Below are positions 54,794 to 63,934 of a DNA stretch of 64,000 nt, piece by piece; position 1 is the first letter of the stretch; every line of letters starts with the position of its first letter. The notes beneath the pieces are model-generated. The model did no database searches and was not told where the DNA came from. It saw nothing but the letters and a program-made list of their open reading frames with translations. Origin of the DNA: Streptomyces sp. NBC_00443 (GTDB lineage Bacteria; Actinomycetota; Actinomycetes; Streptomycetales; Streptomycetaceae). The stretch spans positions 62,001 through 126,000 of the forward strand of contig NZ_CP107917.1 in assembly GCF_036014175.1 (NCBI RefSeq). Reading direction: 5' to 3'. The position numbers and the translations under genes are program-made.

Positions 54794-56113
54794 ATGAACA
54801 ACCCCGCGCCCGCCCAGCCCGCCGAGCTCCTCGCCCGGCTGCGTGCCACCTTCCGCGCCGGCAAGACCAAGCCCGTGGCCTGGCGCACCGAGCAGTTGCT
54901 CCGGATGCGTACCCTGCTCACCGAGCAGGGGGAGACATTCGCCGAGGCGCTCCACGCCGACCTGGGAAAGAGCTCCACCGAGGCCTACCGCACGGAGATC
55001 GACTTCGTCATACGCGAGATCGACCACACTCTGGAGCATCTCGACGGGTGGCTGCGCCCCGAACCGGCCCCCGTCCCCGCGTTCATCGGCGAGGCGACGG
55101 CCTGGACGCAGTACGACCCCCTGGGCGTCGTACTGGTCATCGCCCCCTGGAACTACCCGGCTCAGCTGCTGCTGGCCCCGGTGGCCGGTGCCCTGGCCGC
55201 GGGCAACGCGGTGGTCGCCAAGCCCAGCGAACTGGCCCCGGCCACCTCCGCCGCCCTCGCCCGCCTCGTGCCGCAGTACCTCGACACCGACGCGGTCGCC
55301 GTGGTCGAAGGCGGGGTTGCGGAGACCACCGCCCTGCTCGAGCAGCGCTTCGACCACATCCTCTACACCGGCAATGGCACGGTCGGCCGCGTCGTGATGG
55401 CCGCGGCCGCCCGGCACCTCACGCCCGTCACTCTCGAACTGGGCGGCAAGTCCCCGGCGTTCGTGGACCGGGGCACCGACCTGGGCACCGTCGCCGCCCG
55501 CCTCGCGGCCGGGAAGTTCCTCAACGCCGGGCAGACCTGCGTCGCGCCCGACTATGTCCTCACCGACCCCGAGACCGCACGCGCTCTGGAAGTCGCCCTG
55601 GCCAAGGCCATCGAGGGGCTGTACGGGTCCGACCCCGCCGCCTCCCCGCAGTACGGCCGTATCGTCAACGAACGCCACTTCGACCGGCTGACCGCTCTCC
55701 TCGACTCCGGCCGTCAGATCACCGGCGGCGCGCACGACCGTGAGACGAAGTACATCGCGCCGACCGTCCTGGCCGAGGTGTCACCGGACGCGCCTGTCAT
55801 GCAGGAAGAAATCTTCGGCCCGATCCTCCCGATCGTCGAGGTGGCCGGGCTCGACGGGGCCATCGACTTCATCAACGACCGCGAAAAGCCTCTCGCCCTC
55901 TACGCGTTCACCGAATCGGACACCACCCGGGAGCGACTCGCCGCCGAAACCTCCTCCGGCGGCCTCGGGTTCGGCCTGCCACTGGCCCATCTCACCATCT
56001 CCGACCTGCCGTTCGGCGGAGTCGGCGAAAGCGGCATGGGCAGCTACCACGGCCGCTACTCCATCGAGACCTTCAGCCACCGCAAAGCCGTCCTCGCCAA
56101 GCCCCTCAGCTGA
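54794..56113 (+). CDS. Aldehyde dehydrogenase family protein (class 3-like)
   Basis: ATG 54794 follows GAGGGA. The 439-residue protein contains PLGVVLVIAPWNYPAQLLLA, ILYTGNGTVGRVVMAAAARH, the general base in TLELGGKSPAFVDRG, the nucleophile FLNAGQTCVAPDYVL, and QEEIFGPILPIVEV. Length and the C-terminal SGMGSYHGRYSIETFSHRK match the class 3 coniferyl/fatty aldehyde group. It oxidises an aldehyde with NAD(P). It is the last complete gene of the presumed detoxification operon. Confidence 0.92.
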   Translation: MNNPAPAQPAELLARLRATFRAGKTKPVAWRTEQLLRMRTLLTEQGETFAEALHADLGKSSTEAYRTEIDFVIREIDHTLEHLDGWLRPEPAPVPAFIGEATAWTQYDPLGVVLVIAPWNYPAQLLLAPVAGALAAGNAVVAKPSELAPATSAALARLVPQYLDTDAVAVVEGGVAETTALLEQRFDHILYTGNGTVGRVVMAAAARHLTPVTLELGGKSPAFVDRGTDLGTVAARLAAGKFLNAGQTCVAPDYVLTDPETARALEVALAKAIEGLYGSDPAASPQYGRIVNERHFDRLTALLDSGRQITGGAHDRETKYIAPTVLAEVSPDAPVMQEEIFGPILPIVEVAGLDGAIDFINDREKPLALYAFTESDTTRERLAAETSSGGLGFGLPLAHLTISDLPFGGVGESGMGSYHGRYSIETFSHRKAVLAKPLS

Positions 56114-56160
56114 TCCACCCCCAGCCGTGCGTGAACACGACGGAAAGGGACATTCCCATC

Positions 56161-56676
<516 letters not shown>

Positions 56677-56691
56677 TGACACCCCGCGCAT

Positions 56692-56727
56692 CCCGCCCCG
56701 GCCGGGCTCAGGTTCGGCCGGGGCGGG
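56692..56727. terminator. Perfect 13-bp terminator hairpin
   Basis: CCCGCCCCGGCCG (56692-56704) pairs with CGGCCGGGGCGGG (56715-56727) around a 10-base loop. It is shared by the convergent oxidoreductase operon and the minus-strand gene ending at 56730. Confidence 0.85.
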
Positions 56728-56729
56728 TG

Positions 56730-57128
56730 TCAGAGGGTGGGCGACTTCCTGCGGAGGAGGGCCGTGCGGAGGGCGGAGTGCAGGCGGGGCGTGTTCGTCC
56801 ACTCGTGGCCGCGCGACGGATGGACCTGCCAGTACAGACCGGGGCGCGTGACGCGGTGGAGCGGGGGGATCGCCACGTGCCAGCCCCGGCCCAGGACACG
56901 CACGTGTGGGAGCTGCCAGTCGGCGGCCGAACCGGGAGGAATCAGCCAGTACAGGCGTCCGCTGAAGCCGTCCGCGATCACGGCTCCCGTCTCGTCGCCG
57001 AGGTGCCGGAGTGCGTCGGTCCCGAGGCCGAGCGGAACCCGTACGGCGTCCCACCAGCCGCCCGCGGCCACGATCCGCACCTCGACACTGCCCGGCTGCA
57101 TCCACCACGAGGTCCTGCCGACTGTCAT
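56730..57128 (-). CDS. Conserved Streptomyces hypothetical protein
   Basis: ATG 57128 with GGTGAGGG upstream gives 132 residues. It contains AAGGWWDAVRVPLGLGTDAL, GAVIADGFSGRLYWLIPPGS, WQLPHVRVLGRGWHVAIPPL and YWQVHPSRG. The WWDAVR and LYWL-PPG motifs recur in small actinobacterial hypotheticals, some annotated near DNA primase-polymerase-like proteins. No catalytic motif is evident. A longer frame from 57263 exists but lacks a start signal. It is divergent from the CYP154-like gene. Confidence 0.7.
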   Translation of the reverse strand: MTVGRTSWWMQPGSVEVRIVAAGGWWDAVRVPLGLGTDALRHLGDETGAVIADGFSGRLYWLIPPGSAADWQLPHVRVLGRGWHVAIPPLHRVTRPGLYWQVHPSRGHEWTNTPRLHSALRTALLRRKSPTL

Positions 57129-57308
57129 CACCCTCACCGGCTCTCCGATCCGACATCCCGACCGTAGGGCGGGGGCGAACCGCCAACTTGCCTCCGCGCG
57201 CAGAGAAGTTGTCCCCCTGCGCAGCGCACGGCGATGTCTCTCACCCGGACACGCTACGTCCAAGTAGCTTTACGGGTCGTATCGATGTGCGAGCGTCTGG
57301 AGGCTTCC

Positions 57309-58550
57309 ATGGGACACCCCCGCCCCTTAGTGATCGACCCGACCGGCCGCGACATCCACGGCGAGGCCGCCCGGATACGCGACCTCGGACCGGTGAGCCC
57401 CGTCGAACTGCCCGACGGCGTCCAGGCATGGGCCGTCAGCAGTCCCGACCTCCTCAAGCGCCTGCTCACCGACCCACGCGTCTCCAAGGACCCGCGCCGG
57501 CACTGGCCCCAGTGGATCAACGGTGAGATCTCTCCGGAATGGCCGCTGTTCACCTGGGTCGCGGTGCAGAACATGTTCACCGCCTACGGAGGCGAGCACA
57601 AACGGCTGCGCGCCCTGGTCTCCAAGGCGTTCACCGCACGCCGCACCTCGGCGCTCCGACCCCGTGTCGAGGAGATCGCCGCGACCCTGCTGGACGGGGT
57701 CGAGGCAGCCGGCCGGCACGGCCAAATCGTTGATCTGCGCGAGGAGTTCTGCTACCCGCTGCCGATCCAGGTGATCGGCGAGCTCCTCGGCCTGCCCGAG
57801 GAACAGGGCGCGGAGCTACGGGCCGTCGTGGACGGCGTCTTCCACACCTCCGCCACCCCGGAGGAAGTCACCGACAACTACGCACGGTTCTACGCGGCAC
57901 TGGGTGAACTCGTCGCCCTCAAGCGGCGGTCGCCGGGCGACGACCTGACCTCGGCACTCATCGCGGCCCGCGACGACGGCGACAACCGACTGAGCGAGCA
58001 GGAACTGCTCGACACCCTGGTGCTCATGATCAGCGCCGGCCACGAGACCACCGTCAACCTGATCGACAACGCCATCCACCTCCTGCTGACCCATCCGGAC
58101 CAGCTCACCCACGTCCGCTCGGGCCGCGTGTCCTGGGAGGACGTGGTCGAGGAGGCGCTGCGCGTGGAGGCGCCCGTCGCCAGCCTGCCGCTGCGGTACG
58201 CCGTCGACGACCTCGTGATGAGCGAGTTCGGCGGCCCGGACGGGGTGGTGATCGGCAAGGGCGAGGCCATCCTCGCCGTGTACGCGGCCGCCGGACGTCA
58301 CCCCGGGAAGTACGGCGAGGACGCCGACCGCTTCGACGTCACCCGCATCGACAAGGAACACCTCGCCTTCGGCCACGGCGTGCACTTCTGCCTGGGCGCA
58401 CCGCTGGGGCGGCTCGAGGCCCACATCGCGCTACGGGCGCTCTTCGACCGCTTCCCCGGACTCCGACTGGCCGTGTCCCAGGCCGAGTTGGAGCCGGTCG
58501 ACTCCTTCATCTCCAACGGCCACCGTGCCCTTCCGGTACGCCTGTCCTGA
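57309..58550 (+). CDS. Cytochrome P450, CYP154-like, conservon-associated
   Basis: ATG 57309 has GGAGG 6 bases upstream, giving 413 residues; in-frame starts at 57234 and 57286 are weaker. All P450 marks are present: I-helix ISAGHETTVNLIDNA, ExxR as VVEEALRVEAP, and the heme loop LAFGHGVHFCLGAPLGRLEA with Cys near residue 360. The N-terminal PLVIDPTGRDIHGEAARIRD is typical of CYP154 enzymes. In Streptomyces these often sit beside conservon operons with a CYP157 partner, as here. The substrate is unknown. It converges with the CYP157-like gene, the two stops being adjacent. Confidence 0.92.
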   Translation: MGHPRPLVIDPTGRDIHGEAARIRDLGPVSPVELPDGVQAWAVSSPDLLKRLLTDPRVSKDPRRHWPQWINGEISPEWPLFTWVAVQNMFTAYGGEHKRLRALVSKAFTARRTSALRPRVEEIAATLLDGVEAAGRHGQIVDLREEFCYPLPIQVIGELLGLPEEQGAELRAVVDGVFHTSATPEEVTDNYARFYAALGELVALKRRSPGDDLTSALIAARDDGDNRLSEQELLDTLVLMISAGHETTVNLIDNAIHLLLTHPDQLTHVRSGRVSWEDVVEEALRVEAPVASLPLRYAVDDLVMSEFGGPDGVVIGKGEAILAVYAAAGRHPGKYGEDADRFDVTRIDKEHLAFGHGVHFCLGAPLGRLEAHIALRALFDRFPGLRLAVSQAELEPVDSFISNGHRALPVRLS

Positions 58551-59900
58551 TCACTCGCCGCGCCACCACGCCAGCAGCCAGGCGGCCCATCCGCGCCGCA
58601 CGCCACTGGCGTCGGGCACCACAGACGGCCGGGGCGTCGGCGCGTCGCCCTCCACGGGCGGCGCGTCGCCGACGCTGGACGGGGTGACGGTGGCCGGCGG
58701 GAACGTCACCGGCAGCGCAACCAGCGCGCGGTGGAAAGGACCCGGTCGCCAAGCCAACACCTCGGCCGGTACGGCGAGTTCGACGTCGGGGAGGCGATCG
58801 AGCAGCTTCTCCACCGCCACCGCCGCGATCAGCCGGGCCGGACTCTGCGCCGGACAGTTGTGCGGGCCCGCGCTCCACGCCAAGTGGGCGCGGTTGCCCG
58901 CCCGCTGATCCGTCCTCAGGGAGGGATCGGTGTTCGCCGCGGCGAGACTGACCACGAGCGGGTGCCCCGCCCGCAGCACCACCCCGTCGTGGATGACGTC
59001 ATGAATCGGGTAGTGCACGGCATAGTTGGCCATGGGCGGGTCGGTCCACAACACCTCGTCGAGGGCGTCCTCCACCGGCAGACTGCCGCCCGCGAGGCTG
59101 CCCGCGAACCGGTCGTCGGACAGCAGCAGCCGCAGGCTGTTGGCGATCAGGTTCTGCTGGGGCTCGGTGCCCGCGCCCATGAGCAGGACAAGGGTGTGCA
59201 CCATCTCTTCATCCGTAAGCCCGGCGGGATGGTCCATGAGCCAGGACGTCACATCCGGCCCGGGCCGCCGGCGCTTCAGCGCGACGAGGTCCAACAGCGT
59301 CGTCGCGAGCAGTTCGTTCGCCTTCTCTGCGTCCACTCCGTCGAAGATCCCGGACATCCCCTGTACCAGCCGCTCACCGTAGTCGGCCGGGCAGCCGAAC
59401 AGACGGTTGAACACCAGCAGGGGAAGCACCTGGGCGTACTCGCCGAGCAGATCGGCCCGCCCGGCCGGGGCGATGCGGTCGATGAGTGTGTCCGCGCTCG
59501 CCTCGACGTGGCCGCGCAGGGTGGCGGGGGCCACCCGGGCCAGGCTGTCCGTGATCGCGCCGCGCAGCCTGCGGTGTTCCGCGCCGTCGGTCCACAGCGC
59601 GTTCGGCCGGTACATCATCATCGGCACGACCGGACTGTCCATGGGGACGGTACCCTCCGCGAGGTCCTTCCAGCGGCGGGGGTCCTTGGAGAAGGTCTCG
59701 GTGCTGCGCAGCACGTGCAGGGCGGCGTCGTATCCGACGACGAGCGAGGCCCGCACGCCGGGCGCGAGCTCGACCGGCGCGATGGGGCCGATGTCGCGCA
59801 GCCGCCGGTAGACGGCTGCCGGGTCGGCGGCGAACTCGGGACCGTAGAGGGACTCGTGCGCGGGACAGCCAGGCGGCGGTACAGGCGGTACGGAGGTCAC
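58551..59900 (-). CDS. cvnE: Cytochrome P450, CYP157-like, without the ExxR motif
   Basis: GTG 59900 overlaps the cvnD stop, so it is the last gene of the conservon. The 449-residue protein has an I-helix VLLMGAGTEPQQNLIANSL and a heme loop LAWSAGPHNCPAQSPARLIA near residue 350. The K-helix position reads ALDEVLWTDPP, so the usual ExxR arginine is tryptophan (EVLW). Loss of ExxR is a known property of the CYP157 family. A Pro-rich C-terminal extension ends WAAWLLAWWRGE, which might touch a membrane. The P450 likely acts downstream of the Cvn signalling complex; no substrate is known. Confidence 0.9.
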   Translation of the reverse strand: MTSVPPVPPPGCPAHESLYGPEFAADPAAVYRRLRDIGPIAPVELAPGVRASLVVGYDAALHVLRSTETFSKDPRRWKDLAEGTVPMDSPVVPMMMYRPNALWTDGAEHRRLRGAITDSLARVAPATLRGHVEASADTLIDRIAPAGRADLLGEYAQVLPLLVFNRLFGCPADYGERLVQGMSGIFDGVDAEKANELLATTLLDLVALKRRRPGPDVTSWLMDHPAGLTDEEMVHTLVLLMGAGTEPQQNLIANSLRLLLSDDRFAGSLAGGSLPVEDALDEVLWTDPPMANYAVHYPIHDVIHDGVVLRAGHPLVVSLAAANTDPSLRTDQRAGNRAHLAWSAGPHNCPAQSPARLIAAVAVEKLLDRLPDVELAVPAEVLAWRPGPFHRALVALPVTFPPATVTPSSVGDAPPVEGDAPTPRPSVVPDASGVRRGWAAWLLAWWRGE

Positions 59901-60535
59901 GCGTGCTCCAGGTGGCCGTCGGGGGTCCCCTCGCTCGAGCGAAGCCGGGAGGGCGGAAGGGTCAGGAGGTACTCGACAAGACGGATGAGTGCCCGCGTGG
60001 ACGACACCCGGTCGCGGGCGTCGCAGCGGACGAGCGGGGTTTCGGGCAGCAGGTCGAGGGCCTCGCGCACCTCATCCAGCTCATACGCGGGGGCGTCGTG
60101 GAACTGGTTCAGGGCGACCGCGTACGGCAGCCCGTGCTCCTCCAGCACGCCCATCACCTCGAACGACTGGCTGAGGCGGCGTGTGTCGGCGAGGACGAGC
60201 GCGCCGAGCGCGCCTTGGGTCATGTCCTGCCACAGCCGGGTGAAGCGCTGCTGGCCCGGGGTGCCGAAGAGGTAGAGCACCAAGCGGTCGTTGAGGGTGA
60301 GCCGGCCGAAGTCGAGCGCGACCGTGGTGGTCGTCTTGTCTCGCATGCCCGCCAGGTCGTCGACGAGGGCGCCGGCCTCGGTCATGACCTCCTCGGTGCG
60401 CAGGGGCCGGATCTCGGAGAGCGTGCCCACGAACGTGGTCTTGCCGACCGCGAAGTGGCCCACGATCAGCAGTTTGACCGCGGTCTGCACGCTGGGCCGC
60501 AGGTAGACGTCGTCAGAGGCGGGCGCGGAGTCCAT
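59897..60535 (-). CDS. cvnD: Conservon GTPase CvnD
   Basis: This 212-residue small GTPase has a P-loop VGHFAVGKTTFVGTLSE, a switch region around TTTVALDFGRLTLNDRLVLY, and LFGTPGQQRFTRLWQDMTQG (DxxG replaced by the family's FGTPGQ). It also has an N-Q-x-D-like AVALNQFHDAP. It starts at ATG 60535, inside the end of cvnC by 23 bases, and its stop overlaps the next start. CvnD-type proteins form a membrane-associated complex with CvnA-C that resembles a eukaryotic receptor-G protein module. Confidence 0.93.
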   Translation of the reverse strand: MDSAPASDDVYLRPSVQTAVKLLIVGHFAVGKTTFVGTLSEIRPLRTEEVMTEAGALVDDLAGMRDKTTTTVALDFGRLTLNDRLVLYLFGTPGQQRFTRLWQDMTQGALGALVLADTRRLSQSFEVMGVLEEHGLPYAVALNQFHDAPAYELDEVREALDLLPETPLVRCDARDRVSSTRALIRLVEYLLTLPPSRLRSSEGTPDGHLEHA

Positions 60536-60872
60536 CGAGCACCTCCTGGAGGATTCGGGCGTCGGTCGGCCGGGCGGCGGGGATCGGCGCGCGGGTGACG
60601 ATGTGGCCGCTGTCCATGAGATCGGCGATCAGCACTTTGGCCACGCCGACCGGCAGCGACAGATGGCCGGCCACCTCGGCGACGGACAGGGCTCCGGGCC
60701 GGCACAGCTCCATGAGCCTGCGCTTTTCCGGGTTGAGTCCGGTCAACGGCAGATCGTCGGTCGCGATCAGCAGCGTGACCAGGTCCAGGGTGTTACGGGT
60801 CGGGTGGGCGCGGCCGTCCGTGACGACGTACGACCGCACCAGCCGGTCTGTGGGACGGCGCCGGGGTGTCAT
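60513..60872 (-). CDS. cvnC: Conservon DUF742 protein CvnC
   Basis: This 119-residue protein starts at ATG 60872, overlapping the cvnB stop. The DUF742 winged-helix-like fold is visible: RLVRSYVVTDGRAHPTRNTL, TGLNPEKRRLMELCRPGAL, SVAEVAGHLSLPVGVAKVLI and ADLMDSGHIVTR. In conservons it bridges the roadblock protein and the GTPase. It has no enzyme activity by family knowledge. Confidence 0.93.
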   Translation of the reverse strand: MTPRRRPTDRLVRSYVVTDGRAHPTRNTLDLVTLLIATDDLPLTGLNPEKRRLMELCRPGALSVAEVAGHLSLPVGVAKVLIADLMDSGHIVTRAPIPAARPTDARILQEVLDGLRARL

Positions 60873-61282
60873 GCCGGGCTGCCGGTGTCCTGCCGGGCGG
60901 GGCTGGTCAGCTCCTTGCCGAGCCGGTCGACGAGTTTGTGCATGCGGTAGGTGACCGCCTCCATGTCGACGTCCTCGCCGGTGGAGACCGCGAGGTAGGC
61001 GCCCTCGCCGGCGGCGACCAGGAAGACGTAGCCGTGCGCGAACTCGATCATGGTCTGCCGCCACGGGGTGTGCGGGGTGCCGCAGAACTCGGCCGTGCTG
61101 CGGCTGATCGACTGGACGCCGGACAGGCCCGCGGCCAGCCGTTCGGCGTCGTCCCGGTCGATCTCCTTGGAGAAGGCGCGGAGCATGCCGTCGGCGGAGA
61201 GCAGGATCGCGTGACGCGCCTGCGGAACCTTCAGCACCTCGTCCAGCATCCAGCCCAATGTGTTGTTGGTGGGCCCGGTCAT
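60869..61282 (-). CDS. cvnB: Conservon roadblock/LC7 protein CvnB
   Basis: This 137-residue protein begins at ATG 61282, overlapping the cvnA stop by four bases. It has the roadblock/longin fold: GWMLDEVLKVPQARHAILLS, ADGMLRAFSKEIDRDDAERL, RQTMIEFAHGYVFLVAAGEG and AYLAVSTGEDVDMEAVTYRM. By analogy with MglB it may act as a GTPase-activating partner of CvnD. All gene overlaps in this operon imply coupled translation. Confidence 0.94.
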   Translation of the reverse strand: MTGPTNNTLGWMLDEVLKVPQARHAILLSADGMLRAFSKEIDRDDAERLAAGLSGVQSISRSTAEFCGTPHTPWRQTMIEFAHGYVFLVAAGEGAYLAVSTGEDVDMEAVTYRMHKLVDRLGKELTSPARQDTGSPA

Positions 61283-62696
61283 TCGTGGCTGTTCCCTTCG
61301 TCGTCGTGGAGCGTGTGCCGGGCGTCCCGGCCGGAGCGGGTGCCGCGTGCGAAGGCGCCCATGCGCCGGGCGTTCTCCTCGGCCGAGCGGCCGCCGACCT
61401 CGTCGGCCGGTACGGGCTGTGGGGCCGGTTGCCGTGGGGAGCGGCGACGGCGCCTGGGCAGGCCGCCCGGCGTCGTCGCCTCCACGGGTTCGGGTGCGGG
61501 ATCGGGGGCGGGTGCGGCCGGATCGGCAGTGGGGGCCGTGCCGGGCGAGTGCGCCTGCGCCGGGGGTGCGCGGGGGCGGCGGCGGACGTGGGCACAGGCG
61601 GTTCGGCGGACGGCACGGGCGGTTCGGCGGACGGCACGGGCGGTTCGGCGGACGGCACGGGCGGTTCGGCGGACGGCACGGGCGCGTGAGAGACGGCGTC
61701 CAGGTGCGTGAGCAGGGCGGCCGGCAGGAACATCACCGCGCGTACACCGCCGTACGGCGAGAGCGTGTCCACGGAGACGCTGAATCCGTAGCACTCGGTG
61801 AGAGCCCCGATGACGGCGAAGCCGAAGCGGGGCGGGTCGCCGAGCCGGGTGATGTCCACCGCGTGTGTGCCGGCGAGCAGTTCGGCGGCGTGCGCGGCCG
61901 CCTGGCCGTCCATGCCGACCCCGGCGTCGTCGATCACCACGCAGGCGCCGTTGTGCACCGGCTGGACGGTGACCTCGACGGTCGTGCCCGGCTGCGAGTG
62001 ACGTGCCGCGTTGTCGAGCAGTTCGGCGACCGCGAGCACCACCGGTTCGACCGCCCGGCTCCGCACGGCGATGTCGACCTCGCCGTTGACGCGGATGCGC
62101 CGGTAGTCGCGGATGCGGGAGGTGGCGCCGCGTACGACCTCGACGAGCGCGGAGGTGGCGCGCTGACGGCCGGGCCACGAGCCGCACAGCACTGCGATGG
62201 CCTGGGCACGGCGGCCGAACTGGGCGTTGGCGTGGTCGATTTCGAGCAGGTCGCTCAGCACGCCGGGGTTGTCGTGCCGGTCCTGCATCTCGGCGATGGA
62301 CACTTGCTGTTCGTTGGCCAAGGCCTGGATGGAGCGCATCGACGCCTTCAAGGCGGCCTTCGCCGACTGGTCTGCGCGCAACCGGGCGTGCTCGACGGCG
62401 CCGGCGAACCGCTCCACAACAGCGTCGAGGCACTTCGCGAACTCCGTGTCGGCGAGCCGGGTGTCGAGCAGACCGACGGCCGGGAACTGCTGGTGGGTCG
62501 CGTCCTCCAGGGCCGGCAGCCGGGCGGAGACGAGGTGCCGCAATTCCTCCTCCCGTGCCCGAAGGCCGTCCCCCAGTTCGGCGTTCCGTCTGCGCTGCCG
62601 CGCGCTGATGCCGCGTTCGCGCACCAGCAGCACGGTCACGGCGAACAGGCCCACGGCCAGGCACCAGACCACCGCCTCCGGTATCTGTTCCGTCAT
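61279..62696 (-). CDS. cvnA: Conservon sensor kinase-like protein CvnA, frame broken in a G/C run
   Basis: ATG 62696 gives one membrane helix (AVVWCLAVGLFAVTVLLVRE), a coiled-coil region and a HATPase domain (VLAVAELLDNAARHSQPGTT, GACVVIDDAGVGMDGQAAA, FGFAVIGALTECYGFSVSVD). There is no classical H-box; conservon kinases often lack one. After a Pro-rich linker with four PSAEPPV repeats, the frame is lost in G/C runs near 61561-61576. The next frame holds the family's C-terminal tail (TTPGGLPRRRRRSPRQPAPQ, EENARRMGAFARGTRSGRD) to TGA 61279, which overlaps cvnB. The overlap and the conserved tail show the shifted reading is the real one, about 470 residues. Confidence 0.88.
61597..61680. repeat. 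Four perfect 21-bp repeats inside cvnA
   Basis: The unit GGCGGTTCGGCGGACGGCAC plus G occurs four times without change and encodes PSAEPPV on the minus strand. It lies in the linker between the ATPase domain and the C-terminal tail, where copy number may vary between strains. Confidence 0.92.
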
Positions 62697-62977
62697 CAAG
62701 TCCTCACAGCAAGTGGCGGTCGACGAGCGCACGACGGTAGCGGCGCGTCCGCATCGGCACTTGTCCGTGCGCGAAAGGAAGTTGCCGTGGGACGCAGGCA
62801 CGTTCGTGGGACGTGCCGATCGCGACCGGCTCGGCTTCGGCGCAGGCCAATAACGCTGGGACGAGTTCCGGAAACCGATTGCTGGTCCCTAACCTGACGA
62901 GGAGTAACAGCCCTCGAACACGGGGAGTTCCGGGCTGCTCTCGAGCCGTCGAGAGACGTCGCAGAAAAGGGGAAGCG

Positions 62978-63934
62978 TTGCCCACGGGAAGCTACGTCGT
63001 GGAGACGACGAGGACCGCCAAGGTCGAGGCACGCGAGCAGACCGATCTGTGGAGTGAGCGCGTCGCGGCGTACCAGACCAGGCTGGACTACAGGTACGCG
63101 CGCGCCGAAGTGTTCCGCGGCGAGATGATCCGGCAGCGCAGCGACAGCTACCAGGTGGTCACCTGGCACAGCGACCAGATCGAGTACGTCCGCACACCGG
63201 GTCTGATCCGCCAGATGCCCGACCCCGACTACCGGCTCCTCTTCCCGCTGGCCGGCGAACTGTTACTACGGCAGGACGACCAGGAGGTGCGGTTGACGCC
63301 AGGCACGGGCAGCCTGCTCACACTCGGTGCGCCCTTCGAGCTCCTGCACGGTGCGTCCCTGCGCGGTGTCATCATGTCGATCCCGGCTCAGGAGATCGAC
63401 GGCCCGCTGAACCGGAAGGCATCGCTGGCCACAGGGCTCGATCTGGCCAAGGGGCTGGGTCACGTGGTGCACTCCATGGTGCGCGGTCTGAACGCCGAAC
63501 GCGGCCACCTCACCACCTCACAGTTCGACGCCGTCTGCGATCGCGTAGTCGAGCTGCTGTGCATGCTCGCCTGCGGCGACGACCGCCCCGACGCCCCGGG
63601 CCATCTGACCGAGGTGGAGGCGATGGTCCGCCGCCACGTGCGCGATCACGCGGCCGAACCCGACCTGTCCGGCGCCTCCATGGCCCGCGCCCTCGGCTGG
63701 TCCCTCCGGCAAATCCAGCTCGCGCTCCAGCACGTGGGCACCACCCCCCGCGACCTGATCCGCGAGGAGCGCCTGCGTCTGGTCCGCGAGCGTCTCCTGC
63801 GCGCCGACTGCGAGCACATGACGATCACGGACCTGGCGTACGCGTCGGGCTTCTCCTCGGCGAGCGCTATGAGCACGGCCTTCCGACGACGCTTCGGGGT
63901 GAGCCCCCGGGAGATGCGTTCCAAGGCCCGCTGA
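62978..63934 (+). CDS. AraC-family transcriptional regulator
   Basis: TTG 62978 with AAAGGGGAAG upstream gives 318 residues. The N-terminal half is a cupin-like AraC-binding domain of the ChbR/PobR-like kind (LLFPLAGELLLRQDDQEVRL, TPGTGSLLTLGAPFELLHG). The C-terminal double HTH includes LSGASMARALGWSLRQIQLA, LQHVGTTPRDLIREERLRLV and ITDLAYASGFSSASAMSTAF, RRRFGVSPREM. It is divergent from the conservon across a 281-base gap and could regulate it or an unseen neighbour. Confidence 0.9.
   Translation: MPTGSYVVETTRTAKVEAREQTDLWSERVAAYQTRLDYRYARAEVFRGEMIRQRSDSYQVVTWHSDQIEYVRTPGLIRQMPDPDYRLLFPLAGELLLRQDDQEVRLTPGTGSLLTLGAPFELLHGASLRGVIMSIPAQEIDGPLNRKASLATGLDLAKGLGHVVHSMVRGLNAERGHLTTSQFDAVCDRVVELLCMLACGDDRPDAPGHLTEVEAMVRRHVRDHAAEPDLSGASMARALGWSLRQIQLALQHVGTTPRDLIREERLRLVRERLLRADCEHMTITDLAYASGFSSASAMSTAFRRRFGVSPREMRSKAR

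Noticed and set aside
60513..62801. A 762-codon minus-strand frame covering the whole conservon from cvnA to cvnC
   Set aside because: It joins cvnA (before its frameshift), a wrong-frame reading of cvnB and the real cvnC. The overlaps and conserved tails show these are separate genes.
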